DNA of 64,000 nucleotides, taken from the NCBI RefSeq assembly GCF_025506335.1, contig NZ_JANZYO010000008.1, positions 27,835 to 91,834 of the forward strand, in the 5' to 3' direction. Shown here piece after piece: positions 1 to 8,024 of this stretch. The stretch's first letter is position 1, and the number at the start of each line of letters is the position of its first letter. This stretch comes from Mumia quercus (GTDB lineage Bacteria > Actinomycetota > Actinomycetes > Propionibacteriales > Nocardioidaceae). A program made the translations under genes and the position numbers. The notes under the pieces are model-generated. The model searched no databases and had not been told where the DNA came from. It worked only from the letters and a program-made list of their open reading frames with translations.

Positions 1-120
1 AAACACCCCCCCCCCACCCCCGCCCCCCCCCCCCCCCCCGGGGGGGGGGGGGGGGGGGGGGCCCGGCGCGCCCCCCGGGGGGGGGGGGGGGGGGCCCCCC
101 CCCCCCCCCGCCGCAGGGGG
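1..120. repeat. G/C homopolymer low-complexity edge
   Basis: Almost pure runs of C and G alternate here, with no coding signal. This looks like a contig end or homopolymer sequencing artefact rather than a biological element. A similar but shorter G/C run occurs inside the hairpin at about 23604-23665. Nothing else is visible before the first gene at 217. Confidence 0.7.
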
Positions 121-216
121 CAGGCGGGCGTCCACAGGCGGCGGGGAGTGCCGAGCGGTCCACAGGCGCCCGTACGGGGCCTGCGCGACGTACGTACGGC
201 CGCGTCAGATGGCGGG

Positions 217-1161
217 ATGCCCGCTCCGACACCCCTTCCCCCTCAGCTGACCAACCGCCCGTTCTCGCGCGAGGAGCTGGTCGGTCTCGGCCTCTCGCCG
301 AAGCTCCTTCTCGGCCGGCGCTTCCGGCGCCTGCACCCGGAGGTCTGGGTGCATGCCGAGCACGCCTTGTCCGACCGCGACCGGATCGCAGCGGCCGCCC
401 TGGCGGTGCCCTCGTACGCACGTGTCACCGACGGCGCGCGTCTGCAGCTCCTCGGCTACGACGACCTTCCCCTCACGCCGATCTGCTTCGTGGTGCCGGA
501 CGACCACCACGTCGCGCTCGACGGCGTGATGGTGCACCGGACCAAGGTGATGCCGCCGCTGGACGACGTCGGCGTCACCCCCGCCGCGGCATTCGTGGGC
601 GCGTGCGCGGAGGAGCGCGGGATCGACCTCGTGGCTGCCGGCGACTGGCTCCTTCGACACGAGCACGCCGCCCGCGAGGAGATCGCCGAGCTCGTGACCC
701 GTGACCCGTGGAGACCCGGCGCGGACCGTGCACGCGCGATCCTCCCGACACTGAGCCCGCGCTCCCGCTCGCCGCGCGAGTCGAAGGTCCGCGCCATGCT
801 CGTCGCCGCCGGGCTGCCCGCCCCCGAGGTCAACGTCGACCTGCTCGTGGACGGGAGGTTCCTCGGCTGTGCCGACCTGCTCTACCGCCGGTGGCTCCTC
901 GTCCTCGAGTACGAGGGACGGCAGCACGCGGAGAGCGCTCACCAGTTCAACGTCGACATCGGCCGGTACGAGGGGTTCCGCGACCACGGCGTCACCTACG
1001 TCCAGATCACTCAGGCGCGGTTCGCCCGGCCGCGTGCTCTGGTGCTGCTCGTCCACCGCAAGCTCGTCGCGCTCGGGTACGAAGGGCCGGCGCCGTCGTT
1101 CGGACCACGCTGGCGCGCGCTCCTGGCGCCGGTCCCGGGCTCGCACGCACGACGGCGGTGA
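217..1161 (+). CDS. DUF559 / Vsr-like PD-(D/E)XK nuclease-fold protein with AbiEi-like N-terminus
   Basis: Unnamed family common in Nocardioides-type genomes. The first ~60 residues (FSREELVGLGL, then RRFRRLHPEVWV) resemble the winged-helix N-terminus of AbiEi-type antitoxin-like proteins. The C-terminal ~120 residues carry the DUF559 pattern: a Ser-x-x-Glu start, GRFLGCADLLYR, then LVLEYEGRQH. The D...ExE spacing is that of a Vsr/PD-(D/E)XK nuclease fold. No DNA substrate can be inferred. I chose the ATG at 217 because a TCAGAT box lies six bases upstream (leaderless geometry); an in-frame start at 148 would extend into low-complexity sequence. The gene ends inside a long palindrome and converges on the TerC gene. 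Confidence 0.6.
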   Translation: MPAPTPLPPQLTNRPFSREELVGLGLSPKLLLGRRFRRLHPEVWVHAEHALSDRDRIAAAALAVPSYARVTDGARLQLLGYDDLPLTPICFVVPDDHHVALDGVMVHRTKVMPPLDDVGVTPAAAFVGACAEERGIDLVAAGDWLLRHEHAAREEIAELVTRDPWRPGADRARAILPTLSPRSRSPRESKVRAMLVAAGLPAPEVNVDLLVDGRFLGCADLLYRRWLLVLEYEGRQHAESAHQFNVDIGRYEGFRDHGVTYVQITQARFARPRALVLLVHRKLVALGYEGPAPSFGPRWRALLAPVPGSHARRR

Positions 1162-1204
1162 GTCAGGTCCCACCCCAGGCTGCGGGGTGGGACCTGGCTC
1201 ACCG
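1156..1204. terminator. Long palindrome between convergent genes, dispersed family copy 1
   Basis: The arms 1156-1176 and 1184-1204 pair over about 21 bp with one G-T pair, around the core AGGTCCCACCCC / GGGGTGGGACCT. The loop is 7 bases. The stop codon of the upstream gene lies in the left arm. There is no T-run, so this is an actinobacterial-type terminator or a REP-like element. A near-identical palindrome is found at 10291-10341. Confidence 0.7.
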
Positions 1205-1228
1205 CCGAGGCGGGCGTACGACGCCGCG

Positions 1229-2242
1229 TCAGGTCAGCGGGATGTCCTCGCGCTCGTCAGGACGCTGCGGCGGCGGCTGGTTGCGCGTCTTCCACAGGCT
1301 CGCCACGGCCGTGATCGAGAGAACCACGATGATGACGCCGAGGCTGGCCAGCGTCGGGATCTCCGGCACGTTGATGTGCTCACCGTTGTTGATGAACGGC
1401 AGCTCGTTGGTGTGCAGGGCGTGCAGGACCAGCTTGACGCCGATGAACGCGAGGATCACCGATAGGCCCAGCGACAGGTAGACCAGGCGCTGCAGCAGGC
1501 CGCCGAGCAGGAAGTAGAGCTGACGCAGACCCATGAGGGCGAAGATGTTCGCCGTCAGGACCAGGTAGGGCTCCTTGGTGATGCCGTAGATCGCGGGGAT
1601 CGAGTCCAGCGCGAACAGCAGGTCGGTGGTGCCCAGCGCCAGGATCACGAGGAACATCGGCGTCAGGAAGCGCTTGCCGTCGATCCGGATGGCCATCTTC
1701 ATGCCGTGGAACTCGTCGGTGACGCTGAAGTGGCGCTCGGCGAAGCGGACGACGGCGTTGTCGCCGGCCTCCTCGTTGTCATGGTTGCGGTAGCTCTTGA
1801 CCAGCCCGTACGCCGTCCAGACCAGGAACAGACCGAAGATGTAGAAGACCCAGCTGAAGTTGTTGATCGCGGCGGCGCCCAGCGCGATGAAGATCCCGCG
1901 GAAGACCAGGGCCAAGATGATGCCGATCATCAGCGCCTCTTGCTGATAGACCCGCGGCACCTTGAAGCTCGCCATGATGATGATGAAGATGAACAGGTTG
2001 TCCACCGACAGGCTGTACTCGGTGAGCCAGCCCGTGAAGAACTCCAGGCCGTACTGGCCGCCGTGGAAGCTCGACACCCAGATGCCGAAGGCGATGGCGA
2101 GCCCGACGTAGATCGAGAGCGCGAAACCCGCCTCCTTCATCGAAGGCTCGTGGGGCCTGCGGGCGATCACGATGACGTCGAAGAGGAGCACGGCGACGGT
2201 GACGCCGATCGTGATCCACCATTCGAGCGGTGTGACGTTCAT
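1229..2242 (-). CDS. TerC family integral membrane protein, probable Mn2+ exporter
   Basis: The 337-aa protein has TerC/Alx architecture: about seven to nine membrane segments with acidic residues in the membrane, including the motifs GGQYGLEFFTGWLTEYSLSV and LFALDSIPAI, whose Asp residues are typical of the family. TerC/Alx/MeeF proteins move Mn2+ or related metals out of the cytoplasm. Here that function is strongly supported by a yybP-ykoY manganese riboswitch directly upstream (2276-2399). The ATG at 2242 has a GGAGGA ribosome site. It is transcribed alone and converges with the DUF559 gene. Length is normal for the family. Tellurium resistance, the historical name, is less likely given the riboswitch. 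Confidence 0.9.
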   Translation of the reverse strand: MNVTPLEWWITIGVTVAVLLFDVIVIARRPHEPSMKEAGFALSIYVGLAIAFGIWVSSFHGGQYGLEFFTGWLTEYSLSVDNLFIFIIIMASFKVPRVYQQEALMIGIILALVFRGIFIALGAAAINNFSWVFYIFGLFLVWTAYGLVKSYRNHDNEEAGDNAVVRFAERHFSVTDEFHGMKMAIRIDGKRFLTPMFLVILALGTTDLLFALDSIPAIYGITKEPYLVLTANIFALMGLRQLYFLLGGLLQRLVYLSLGLSVILAFIGVKLVLHALHTNELPFINNGEHINVPEIPTLASLGVIIVVLSITAVASLWKTRNQPPPQRPDEREDIPLT

Positions 2243-2275
2243 GCGGTTGGGTTCCTCCGGTCGGATCGGGTGTCA

Positions 2276-2399
2276 GGCCGGAGGTCTCTTCCGCCGTGCC
2301 GGCGCTGAGAGCACCCCACACGACTCGACCCGCCGGGCTGCGCACGAGGCGGCCGTGATGACGACGGGTCGACGAAAGGAATACTCCCCTCCCTCCGCC
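2276..2399 (-). promoter_or_regulatory. yybP-ykoY manganese riboswitch upstream of terC
   Basis: Read on the minus strand, the leader begins GGAGGGGAGTA and ends GAAGAGACCTCC. The outer GGAGG/CCTCC pair forms P1 of the yybP-ykoY fold. The conserved GGGGAGTA of L1 and GAGACCT of L3 sit at the correct ends, and a GTCGTCAT segment lies in the middle. In this class Mn2+ bridges L1 and L3 and turns on expression of the downstream exporter. The expression platform should lie between 2275 and the start codon. The identification is from motif recognition, not a covariance model. Confidence 0.88.
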
Positions 2400-2430
2400 A
2401 TTGTGCCAGAGGGTGCATCGGAGCCCACAA
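2400..2430 (-). promoter_or_regulatory. Candidate promoter of the terC riboswitch transcript
   Basis: Minus-strand TTGTGG (2425-2430) and CACAAT (2400-2405) are separated by 19 bases, placing the start of transcription just before the riboswitch P1 stem. The spacing is slightly long, so this is a moderate call. Confidence 0.45.
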
Positions 2431-2436
2431 CGCGAG

Positions 2437-3558
2437 ATGCTCACGTCCGTGACGGTGAGACACGTAGGGCTTCGCGGTGCGGTGACCCGCCCGGCGGCAC
2501 GGGATTCCCTTCTGCGAACAGGCGAACGGGTGGGCCTGCCGGCCTTCATGGACGGCGCCGTCCTGAGGGTGCAGGACACCGACGTCCCGGGGCGGGCGGT
2601 GACGCGCGGACTCGGCTGGGAGCCCGCGGACGCGTCGACGGAGCACTGGTACCCGCAGGGCGTGACCACCTCTGCCGACGCCGCCGACGGCGCGACCGAC
2701 CGCGACCTCCTGGTCGTCAGCTGGTACGCCCGGCACCGCCCCCGCCGTACCGGGTCTCGGCTGACGTTCGTGGACCTCGCGGCGGGCCGCTACCGGCACG
2801 TCCTCCTCGTCCGCGCCGTCAGGACGCCGTGGGGCGTACGCGCCCGGCCGGTGCCGATCCATGCCGGCGGGATCGCCTGGTACGGCCCGTACCTGTACGT
2901 GGCGGCGACCCGGGCGGGGATCTTGCTGTTCCGGGTCGCCGACCTGCTCCGGTCCGACCAGGCCGAGCGCGGGCACCGCGTCGCGTCGCGGCTCGGCTAC
3001 GAGGCCGTGCTTCCCGAGTACGCGCGGCTGTCGGCGTGGAGCCGCGACGAAGGCAGCCGCCTGCGCTACTCGTTCCTCTCCCTCGCGTACGGCGGTGACG
3101 GCGAGCCGCCCGCGCTGGTGGCCGGCGAGTACGGCGGCGTGGGGAGGACGCAGAGGCTCTGGCGGTTCGCGCTCGACCCCGCCACGCACCTCCCCGTACG
3201 GGAGCCGACCGGCCGCGCCGTCCCCACCGAGCTGCACGCCGCGCAGTCGGCACGGATGCAAGGTGCCGCCGTCCTCGACGGTCGGTGGTTCGTGACGACG
3301 AGCCAGGGACGCGGCAACGCCGGCGACCTCCTCGTCGGCGCGCCCGGCGGCTTCCGGCGGCACAAGGGCGTGCTGCCGACGGGGTGCGAGGACATCACCG
3401 CCTGGCCGCAGCGCCGCGAGCTGTGGTCGGTGACCGAGTGGCCGCAGATGCGCTGGGTCTACGCCGTCGACCCGGATGCGTGGGGAGGGCCGGAGACGGA
3501 CGCGGGTCTCGATACGCCCGGTCTCGATACGCCCGGTCTCGATACACCCCTCGCCTAG
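2437..3558 (+). CDS. Conserved hypothetical protein, beta-propeller-like
   Basis: I do not recognise the family by name. The protein (373 aa from this start) is rich in beta-strand and turn repeats such as VPIHAGGIAWYGPYLYVA, GAAVLDGRWFVTTSQGRG and CEDITAWPQRRELWSVTEWP, which suggests a propeller that reads or tracks a surface value. No signal peptide, lipobox or membrane helix is evident from this start. Start choice is uncertain: ATG 2437 follows GAG, while ATG 2548 begins the clearly protein-like region. A 2401 start would overlap the divergent terC promoter. The last 17 residues (GLDTPGLDTPGLDTPLA) are encoded by a tandem DNA repeat, so the native C-terminus was probably extended or replaced by that repeat. 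Confidence 0.6.
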   Translation: MLTSVTVRHVGLRGAVTRPAARDSLLRTGERVGLPAFMDGAVLRVQDTDVPGRAVTRGLGWEPADASTEHWYPQGVTTSADAADGATDRDLLVVSWYARHRPRRTGSRLTFVDLAAGRYRHVLLVRAVRTPWGVRARPVPIHAGGIAWYGPYLYVAATRAGILLFRVADLLRSDQAERGHRVASRLGYEAVLPEYARLSAWSRDEGSRLRYSFLSLAYGGDGEPPALVAGEYGGVGRTQRLWRFALDPATHLPVREPTGRAVPTELHAAQSARMQGAAVLDGRWFVTTSQGRGNAGDLLVGAPGGFRRHKGVLPTGCEDITAWPQRRELWSVTEWPQMRWVYAVDPDAWGGPETDAGLDTPGLDTPGLDTPLA

Positions 3559-3583
3559 CGGCTCGGGGCTACTCGACCAGCGA
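3505..3583. repeat. REP-like element: three 15-bp tandem units plus palindromic tail
   Basis: GGTCTCGATACGCCC is repeated three times back to back (3505-3519, 3520-3534, 3535-3549, the last with one change), then CTCGCCTAGCGGCTCGGGG and CTACTCGACC close an imperfect hairpin with the GGTCTCGATAC arm. Elements of the GGT(C/T)TCGATACG...CTACTCGACC type are widespread intergenic palindromes in actinobacterial genomes. This one separates convergent genes and supplies the stop codon of the upstream gene. Confidence 0.7.
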
Positions 3584-5692
3584 TCAGCCGGCGCCGGCGG
3601 CCTGCATCTGGCGGAGCTCCTTCTTGAGGTCGCCGATCTCGTCACGCAGCCGTGCCGCGACCTCGAACTGGAGCTCCTCGGCCGCCTGGTGCATCTGGGT
3701 GTTGAGCTCCTGGATCAGCTCGGCCAGCTCCGAGGCCGCCATGGTCGAGGTGTCCACGTGGCTGCCGTCGCCAGACGCCCCCACCAGCGGCACCGGCGAC
3801 TTGCCCCGCGACTGCGCGCGGCCGGAGCCGACGAGCTGCTCGATGTCGGCGTCCTCGCGAGCGAGCATGTCGGTGATGTCGGCGATCTTCTTGCGCAGCG
3901 GGGTCGGGTTGATGCCGTGCTCGGTGTTGTAGGCGATCTGGATCGCCCGGCGGCGGTTGGTCTCATCGATCGCCTGCTCCATCGACGGGGTGATCGTGTC
4001 GGCGTACATGAGGACCTGACCCGACACGTTGCGCGCCGCACGACCGATGGTCTGGATGAGCGAGCGGCCGGAGCGCAGGAAGCCCTCCTTGTCGGCGTCG
4101 AGGATCGCGACGAGGCTCACCTCGGGCAGGTCGAGGCCCTCCCGGAGCAGGTTGATGCCGACGAGGACGTCGTACTCCCCCATCCGCAGCTCGCTCAGCA
4201 GCTCGACGCGCCGCAGCGTGTCGACCTCGCTGTGCAGGTAGCGGGTGCGGATGCCTGCCTCGAGGAGGTAGTCGGTGAGGTCCTCGGCCATCTTCTTGGT
4301 CAGCGTCGTCACGAGCACCCGCTCGTTGCGCTCGACGCGACCGCGGATCTGGTCGATGAGATCGTCGATCTGGCCCTTGGTCGGCTTGACGATGACCTCG
4401 GGGTCGACCAGGCCGGTCGGGCGGATGATCTGCTCGACGACGTCGTCCTCACCCTTGACCTTGGACATCTCGTAAGGTCCGGGGGTCGCCGAGAGGTAGA
4501 CCGTCTGACCGATCCGCTCGAGGAACTCCTCCCACTTCAGCGGCCGGTTGTCCATCGCGCTCGGCAGCCGGAACCCGTGCTCGACGAGCGTGCGCTTGCG
4601 GGACATGTCGCCCTCGTACATGCCGCCGATCTGCGGGATCGTCACGTGCGACTCGTCGACCACGAGCACGAAGTCCTCGGGGAAGTAGTCGAGGAGGCAG
4701 TTCGGGGCCGAGCCCGGAAGGCGGCCGTCCATGTGGAGGGAGTAGTTCTCGATGCCCGAGCAGGTGCCGACCTGACGGATCATCTCGACGTCGTACGTCG
4801 TGCGCATCCGCAGCCGCTGCGCCTCGAGCAGCTTGCCCTGGCTCTCGAGCTCGGCGAGCCGGTGCTCGAGCTCGTTCTCGATGCCGCGGACCGCGGTCTC
4901 GAGCCGCTCGGGCCCCACGGTGTAGTGGGTCGCGGCGCCGACGTACAGTTCTTCCTCGTCGCTGAGCACCTCGCCGGTGAGCGGGTGCAGGGTCATCAGC
5001 CGCTCGATCTCGTCTCCGAAGAACTCCACCCGGACGGCGAGCTCCTGGTAGACGGGGAAGATCTCGAGCGTGTCGCCGCGCACCCGGAACGTGCCGCGGG
5101 TCGCCGCGAGGTCGTTGCGGGAGTACTGAGCGGTCACCAGGGTCCGCAGGAGCAGGTCGCGGTCCATCTCGGAGCCGACCTTGAGGTGGATCATCCGGTT
5201 CATGTACTCCTCGGCCGAGCCGAGGCCGTAGATGCACGAGACGGTCGCCACGACGATCACGTCGCGGCGGGTGAGGAGGTTCCAGGTGGCCGAGTGCCGC
5301 AGCCGCTCGACCTCCTCGTTGATCGAGGAGTCCTTCTCGATGTAGGTGTCGGTCTGCGGGACGTACGCCTCGGGCTGGTAGTAGTCGTAGTACGAGACGA
5401 AGTACTCGATGGCGTTGTCGGGGAACAGCTGGCGCAGCTCGTTGGCGAACTGGGCCGCCAGCGTCTTGTTGGGCTGCATCACGAGCATCGGACGCTGGAG
5501 CTGCTCGGCGAGCCAGGCGACGGTCGCCGTCTTGCCCGTGCCGGTCGCGCCGAGCAGCACCGTGTCGGTGTCGCCGCGCTGGACCCGCTCGGTGAGCTCG
5601 GCGATCGCCCGCGGCTGGTCGCCGCTCGGCTCGAAGTCGGAGACCACGTGCAGGGGCGCGACCTGACGCTTCAGGTCCTTGACGGAACGCAT
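3584..5692 (-). CDS. uvrB: Excinuclease ABC subunit UvrB
   Basis: Damage-verification helicase of nucleotide excision repair, which receives damaged DNA from UvrA and loads UvrC. The 702-aa protein is full length. Walker A GATGTGKT is at residues 48-55. The beta-hairpin that probes DNA covers about 100-120 ([17 protein letters not shown]). The DESH box is at 346-349. Helicase motifs V and VI follow ([23 protein letters not shown]). The C-terminal UVR domain at about 655-690 ([13 protein letters not shown]) binds UvrC. The ATG at 5692 is the usual MRSV..L start. Transcribed alone; no clear LexA box was seen in the short upstream gap. Confidence 0.98.
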   Translation of the reverse strand: MRSVKDLKRQVAPLHVVSDFEPSGDQPRAIAELTERVQRGDTDTVLLGATGTGKTATVAWLAEQLQRPMLVMQPNKTLAAQFANELRQLFPDNAIEYFVSYYDYYQPEAYVPQTDTYIEKDSSINEEVERLRHSATWNLLTRRDVIVVATVSCIYGLGSAEEYMNRMIHLKVGSEMDRDLLLRTLVTAQYSRNDLAATRGTFRVRGDTLEIFPVYQELAVRVEFFGDEIERLMTLHPLTGEVLSDEEELYVGAATHYTVGPERLETAVRGIENELEHRLAELESQGKLLEAQRLRMRTTYDVEMIRQVGTCSGIENYSLHMDGRLPGSAPNCLLDYFPEDFVLVVDESHVTIPQIGGMYEGDMSRKRTLVEHGFRLPSAMDNRPLKWEEFLERIGQTVYLSATPGPYEMSKVKGEDDVVEQIIRPTGLVDPEVIVKPTKGQIDDLIDQIRGRVERNERVLVTTLTKKMAEDLTDYLLEAGIRTRYLHSEVDTLRRVELLSELRMGEYDVLVGINLLREGLDLPEVSLVAILDADKEGFLRSGRSLIQTIGRAARNVSGQVLMYADTITPSMEQAIDETNRRRAIQIAYNTEHGINPTPLRKKIADITDMLAREDADIEQLVGSGRAQSRGKSPVPLVGASGDGSHVDTSTMAASELAELIQELNTQMHQAAEELQFEVAARLRDEIGDLKKELRQMQAAGAG

Positions 5693-5806
5693 GCGTCGAG
5701 CCTACGTCGTCTCACCGACAGCTTCGCCTGGTCGCAGCACGCACGAAGCGTACGGTCGGCGGGCCGTCGTCTCGTGTCGCGGCCCCCGGGCAGCATCCGT
5801 GCCCTC

Positions 5807-5812
5807 TAGACT
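5807..5812 (+). promoter_or_regulatory. -10 box of leaderless tetR transcript
   Basis: TAGACT lies exactly six bases before the GTG at 5819, placing transcription start at the initiation codon. No ribosome site is present. Confidence 0.5.
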
Positions 5813-5818
5813 TCGGAT

Positions 5819-6532
5819 GTGGGAGAAGCCAAGACCGACGCGAGCGAGCCCCGGGCGCTGCGCGGAGCGCGAGCGACCGCCGCGCGCCGCCGAGCCCGTG
5901 AGGACGACATCATCCGCGCCACGCGGAACCTCTTCGACACCGTCGGGGTGCGCGACGCCCAGATCGAGGACATCGCGCAGGCGGTGGGCATCAACCGCGC
6001 GATCATCTACCGGCACTTCTCCGGCAAAGAGGAGCTTTTCGCGTTGACGCTGATCGGCTACCTCGATGAGATCGCCGAGGTGATGCGCGAGGCCGACGAC
6101 CCGGAGGCCTCGCCCGCCCAGCGGCTCGAGAACGTCGCGAACGCGTTCCTCGACCGTGGCCACGAGTACCCCGCGTTCGTCGACTGCGCGCTCGACCTCC
6201 TCAGCAAGCCCGGCAACGAGCTGCTCGACAGCGTCTCCGAGGGCGCCATGATGCGCCTCGGTCGCGGCATGCTCGGCCCGCTCGGCGTCCTCGCGCACGT
6301 CCTGGAGGCGGGCAACGACTCCGGCGACTTCCACGCCGAGGACCCCTACATGCTCGCGAACATGCTCTACACCCAGGCCCTCGGCGCGCTGCGCTTCGCC
6401 CGCAACCAGCTGCTGGTCAGCGAGGCCTCCCCCGGCGTCCCGACCGTACGGCGGGTGCCGTGGGAGTCCGTCAAGCGGCAGACGGTGCGCGCCGCCCAGG
6501 CGATGGCCGTCGCCGACGACCCTCAGGAGTGA
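5819..6532 (+). CDS. TetR family transcriptional regulator
   Basis: 237 aa. The N-terminal HTH (about residues 29-75: DDIIRATRNLFDTVGVRDAQIEDIAQAVGI-type helices ending IIYRHFSGKEELF) is a standard TetR DNA-binding domain with a recognition helix that contains NRAIIYRHF. The ligand domain is alpha-helical and unassigned. It converges on the thiolase gene and is part of a fatty-acid locus whose order resembles mycobacterial Rv0238-Rv0243, where a TetR protein also accompanies htdX-fabG4-fadA2. It is a plausible repressor acting at the palindrome at 7957-7971, but that is inference. GTG start with no Shine-Dalgarno sequence. Confidence 0.9.
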   Translation: MGEAKTDASEPRALRGARATAARRRAREDDIIRATRNLFDTVGVRDAQIEDIAQAVGINRAIIYRHFSGKEELFALTLIGYLDEIAEVMREADDPEASPAQRLENVANAFLDRGHEYPAFVDCALDLLSKPGNELLDSVSEGAMMRLGRGMLGPLGVLAHVLEAGNDSGDFHAEDPYMLANMLYTQALGALRFARNQLLVSEASPGVPTVRRVPWESVKRQTVRAAQAMAVADDPQE

Positions 6533-6539
6533 CCGCGGC

Positions 6540-6566
6540 GAGGGCCGCCGGCACCCGGCGACCCTC
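6540..6566. terminator. Convergent stem-loop between tetR and thiolase genes
   Basis: GAGGG-c-CGCCGG, loop CAC, CCGGCG-a-CCCTC forms an 11-bp stem with one internal mismatch, placed between two convergent stop codons. No T-tract. Confidence 0.6.
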
Positions 6567-6579
6567 CCCCAGCTGCCGC

Positions 6580-7884
6580 TCAGCGCTCCAGGATCGCGGT
6601 GACGCCCTGGCCGCCTGCGGCGCAGATCGAGATGACGCCACGGCCCGAGCCCTTCTCGGCGAGGAGCTTGGCCAGCGTCGCGACGATACGGCCACCGGTC
6701 GCGGCGAACGGGTGCCCGGCGGCCAGCGACGAGCCGACGACGTTGAGCTTGCTGCGGTCGATCGCACCGAGCGGGGCGTCGAGTCCCAGGCGCTCCTTGC
6801 AGAAGATCGGGTCCTCCCACGCCTTGAGCGTGGACAGCACCTGCGACGCGAACGCCTCGTGGATCTCGCAGAAGTCGAAGTCCTGGAGCGTCAGACCCGC
6901 ACGAGCCAGCATGCGCGGCATCGCGTACGCCGGCGCCATCAGGAGACCCTCGCTGCCGTTCACGTAGTCGACGGCGGCCGTCTCGTACTCGGTGAGGTAG
7001 GCCAGCGGCTCCCAGCCCTTCGCCGCGGCGTACTCCTCCGAGGCCAGCAGGACGGTCGACGCGCCGTCGGTCAGCGGGGTCGAGTTCGCCGCCGTCATCG
7101 TCGCCGACTCGCCCTTGCCGAAGACCGGCTTGAGCTTCGCGAGCTTCTCGACCGACGAGTCGGGGCGCAGGTTCTGGTCGCGCTCGAGCCCGAGGTACGG
7201 CGTGAGCATGTCGTCGAGGAAGCCCCGCTCGTACGCGGCGGCGAGCTTGTGGTGCGACTCGACGGCGAACTGGTCCTGGTCCTCGCGGCTGATGCCCCAC
7301 TCGAGCGTGGTGAGCGCCTGGCTCTCGCCCATCGAGAGGCCGGTCCGCGGCTCGGAGTTCTGCGGGATGGAAGGGGCGAGGTCGCCGGGGCGGATCCGCG
7401 CGAGCGCGGCGAGGCGGCCCTTGAGGTCCTTGGCGCGGTTGGCGTCGAGGAGGATCTTGCGCAGCCGCTCCCCCACCGCGATCGGGGCGTCCGAGGTCGT
7501 GTCGGAGCCGCCGGCGACGCCGACGTCGATCTTGCCGAGGGCGATCTTGTTGGCCACCTGGATCGTCGCCTGGATGCCGGTGTCGCAGGCCTGCTGGACG
7601 TCGTACGCGGGGGTCTGCGGGTCGAGGGTCGAGCCCAGCACGGTCTCGCGCGCGAGGTTGAAGTCGCGGCTGTGCTTGAGCACCGCTCCTGCGGCGAACT
7701 CGCCCAGGCGCTCCCCCTCGAGGCCGTACCGCGCGACCAGCCCGTCGAGCGCCGCGGTCAGCATGTCCTGGTTGGACGCGTGCGAGTAGACGGTGTTGGA
7801 GCGGGCGAAGGGGATCCGGTTGCCCCCGATCACCGCGACCCGGCGAGGTGCCGAGGCTGAGCGCTTGGCGGAGGTGGATGCCAT
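6580..7884 (-). CDS. Acetyl-CoA C-acetyltransferase (FadI/FadA2-type thiolase)
   Basis: 434 aa. It cleaves 3-ketoacyl-CoA in beta-oxidation, or condenses acetyl-CoA units. All catalytic features are visible: nucleophile Cys100 in QQACDTG, HEAF with His342, and the second Cys421 in ICAAGGQG. The sequence is of the FadI-like (trifunctional-protein beta subunit) branch. ATG 7884 is chosen over an upstream start at 7920 because GAGGAGTCCTC supplies a ribosome site. It is divergent from fabG4 with a shared 140-bp regulatory region that holds a palindrome. Rv0243 (fadA2) occupies the same relative place in M. tuberculosis. Confidence 0.93.
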   Translation of the reverse strand: MASTSAKRSASAPRRVAVIGGNRIPFARSNTVYSHASNQDMLTAALDGLVARYGLEGERLGEFAAGAVLKHSRDFNLARETVLGSTLDPQTPAYDVQQACDTGIQATIQVANKIALGKIDVGVAGGSDTTSDAPIAVGERLRKILLDANRAKDLKGRLAALARIRPGDLAPSIPQNSEPRTGLSMGESQALTTLEWGISREDQDQFAVESHHKLAAAYERGFLDDMLTPYLGLERDQNLRPDSSVEKLAKLKPVFGKGESATMTAANSTPLTDGASTVLLASEEYAAAKGWEPLAYLTEYETAAVDYVNGSEGLLMAPAYAMPRMLARAGLTLQDFDFCEIHEAFASQVLSTLKAWEDPIFCKERLGLDAPLGAIDRSKLNVVGSSLAAGHPFAATGGRIVATLAKLLAEKGSGRGVISICAAGGQGVTAILER

Positions 7885-7956
7885 GAGGACTCCTCGATGA
7901 AGGCGTTGCGTTGACCACACTCGTGACGGGCGAGGCTCCCTGTCCTGTACCCGCCT

Positions 7957-7971
7957 GTAACTCTAGGTTAC
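7957..7971. promoter_or_regulatory. 15-bp palindrome GTAAC-TCTAG-GTTAC, candidate TetR operator
   Basis: Perfect inverted arms GTAAC/GTTAC lie between the divergent thiolase and fabG4 genes. They overlap the probable -35 region of fabG4, whose -10 may be TAGATA at 7988-7993. The site is well placed for repression of both directions by the TetR protein encoded at 5819. This is an inference from position and symmetry. Confidence 0.55.
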
Positions 7972-8024
7972 GGTAGGACGCACGTTCTAGATACCACGGG
8001 TATTCGAGAGGCAGGACACACCGC

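Noticed and set aside
1-120. GC-skewed origin or structural element at the window edge
   Set aside because: Homopolymer runs without dnaA boxes, parS sites or other features; more likely an assembly end.
3505-3549. Short tandem repeats as a CRISPR array
   Set aside because: Units are 15 bp with no spacers, and the flanking sequence fits a REP-like palindrome.
3476-5809. 777-codon plus-strand frame antisense to uvrB
   Set aside because: It is a shadow of a highly conserved gene in high-GC DNA: the translated sequence is Asp/Val/Leu/Arg-rich with no domain, and uvrB motifs on the other strand are complete.
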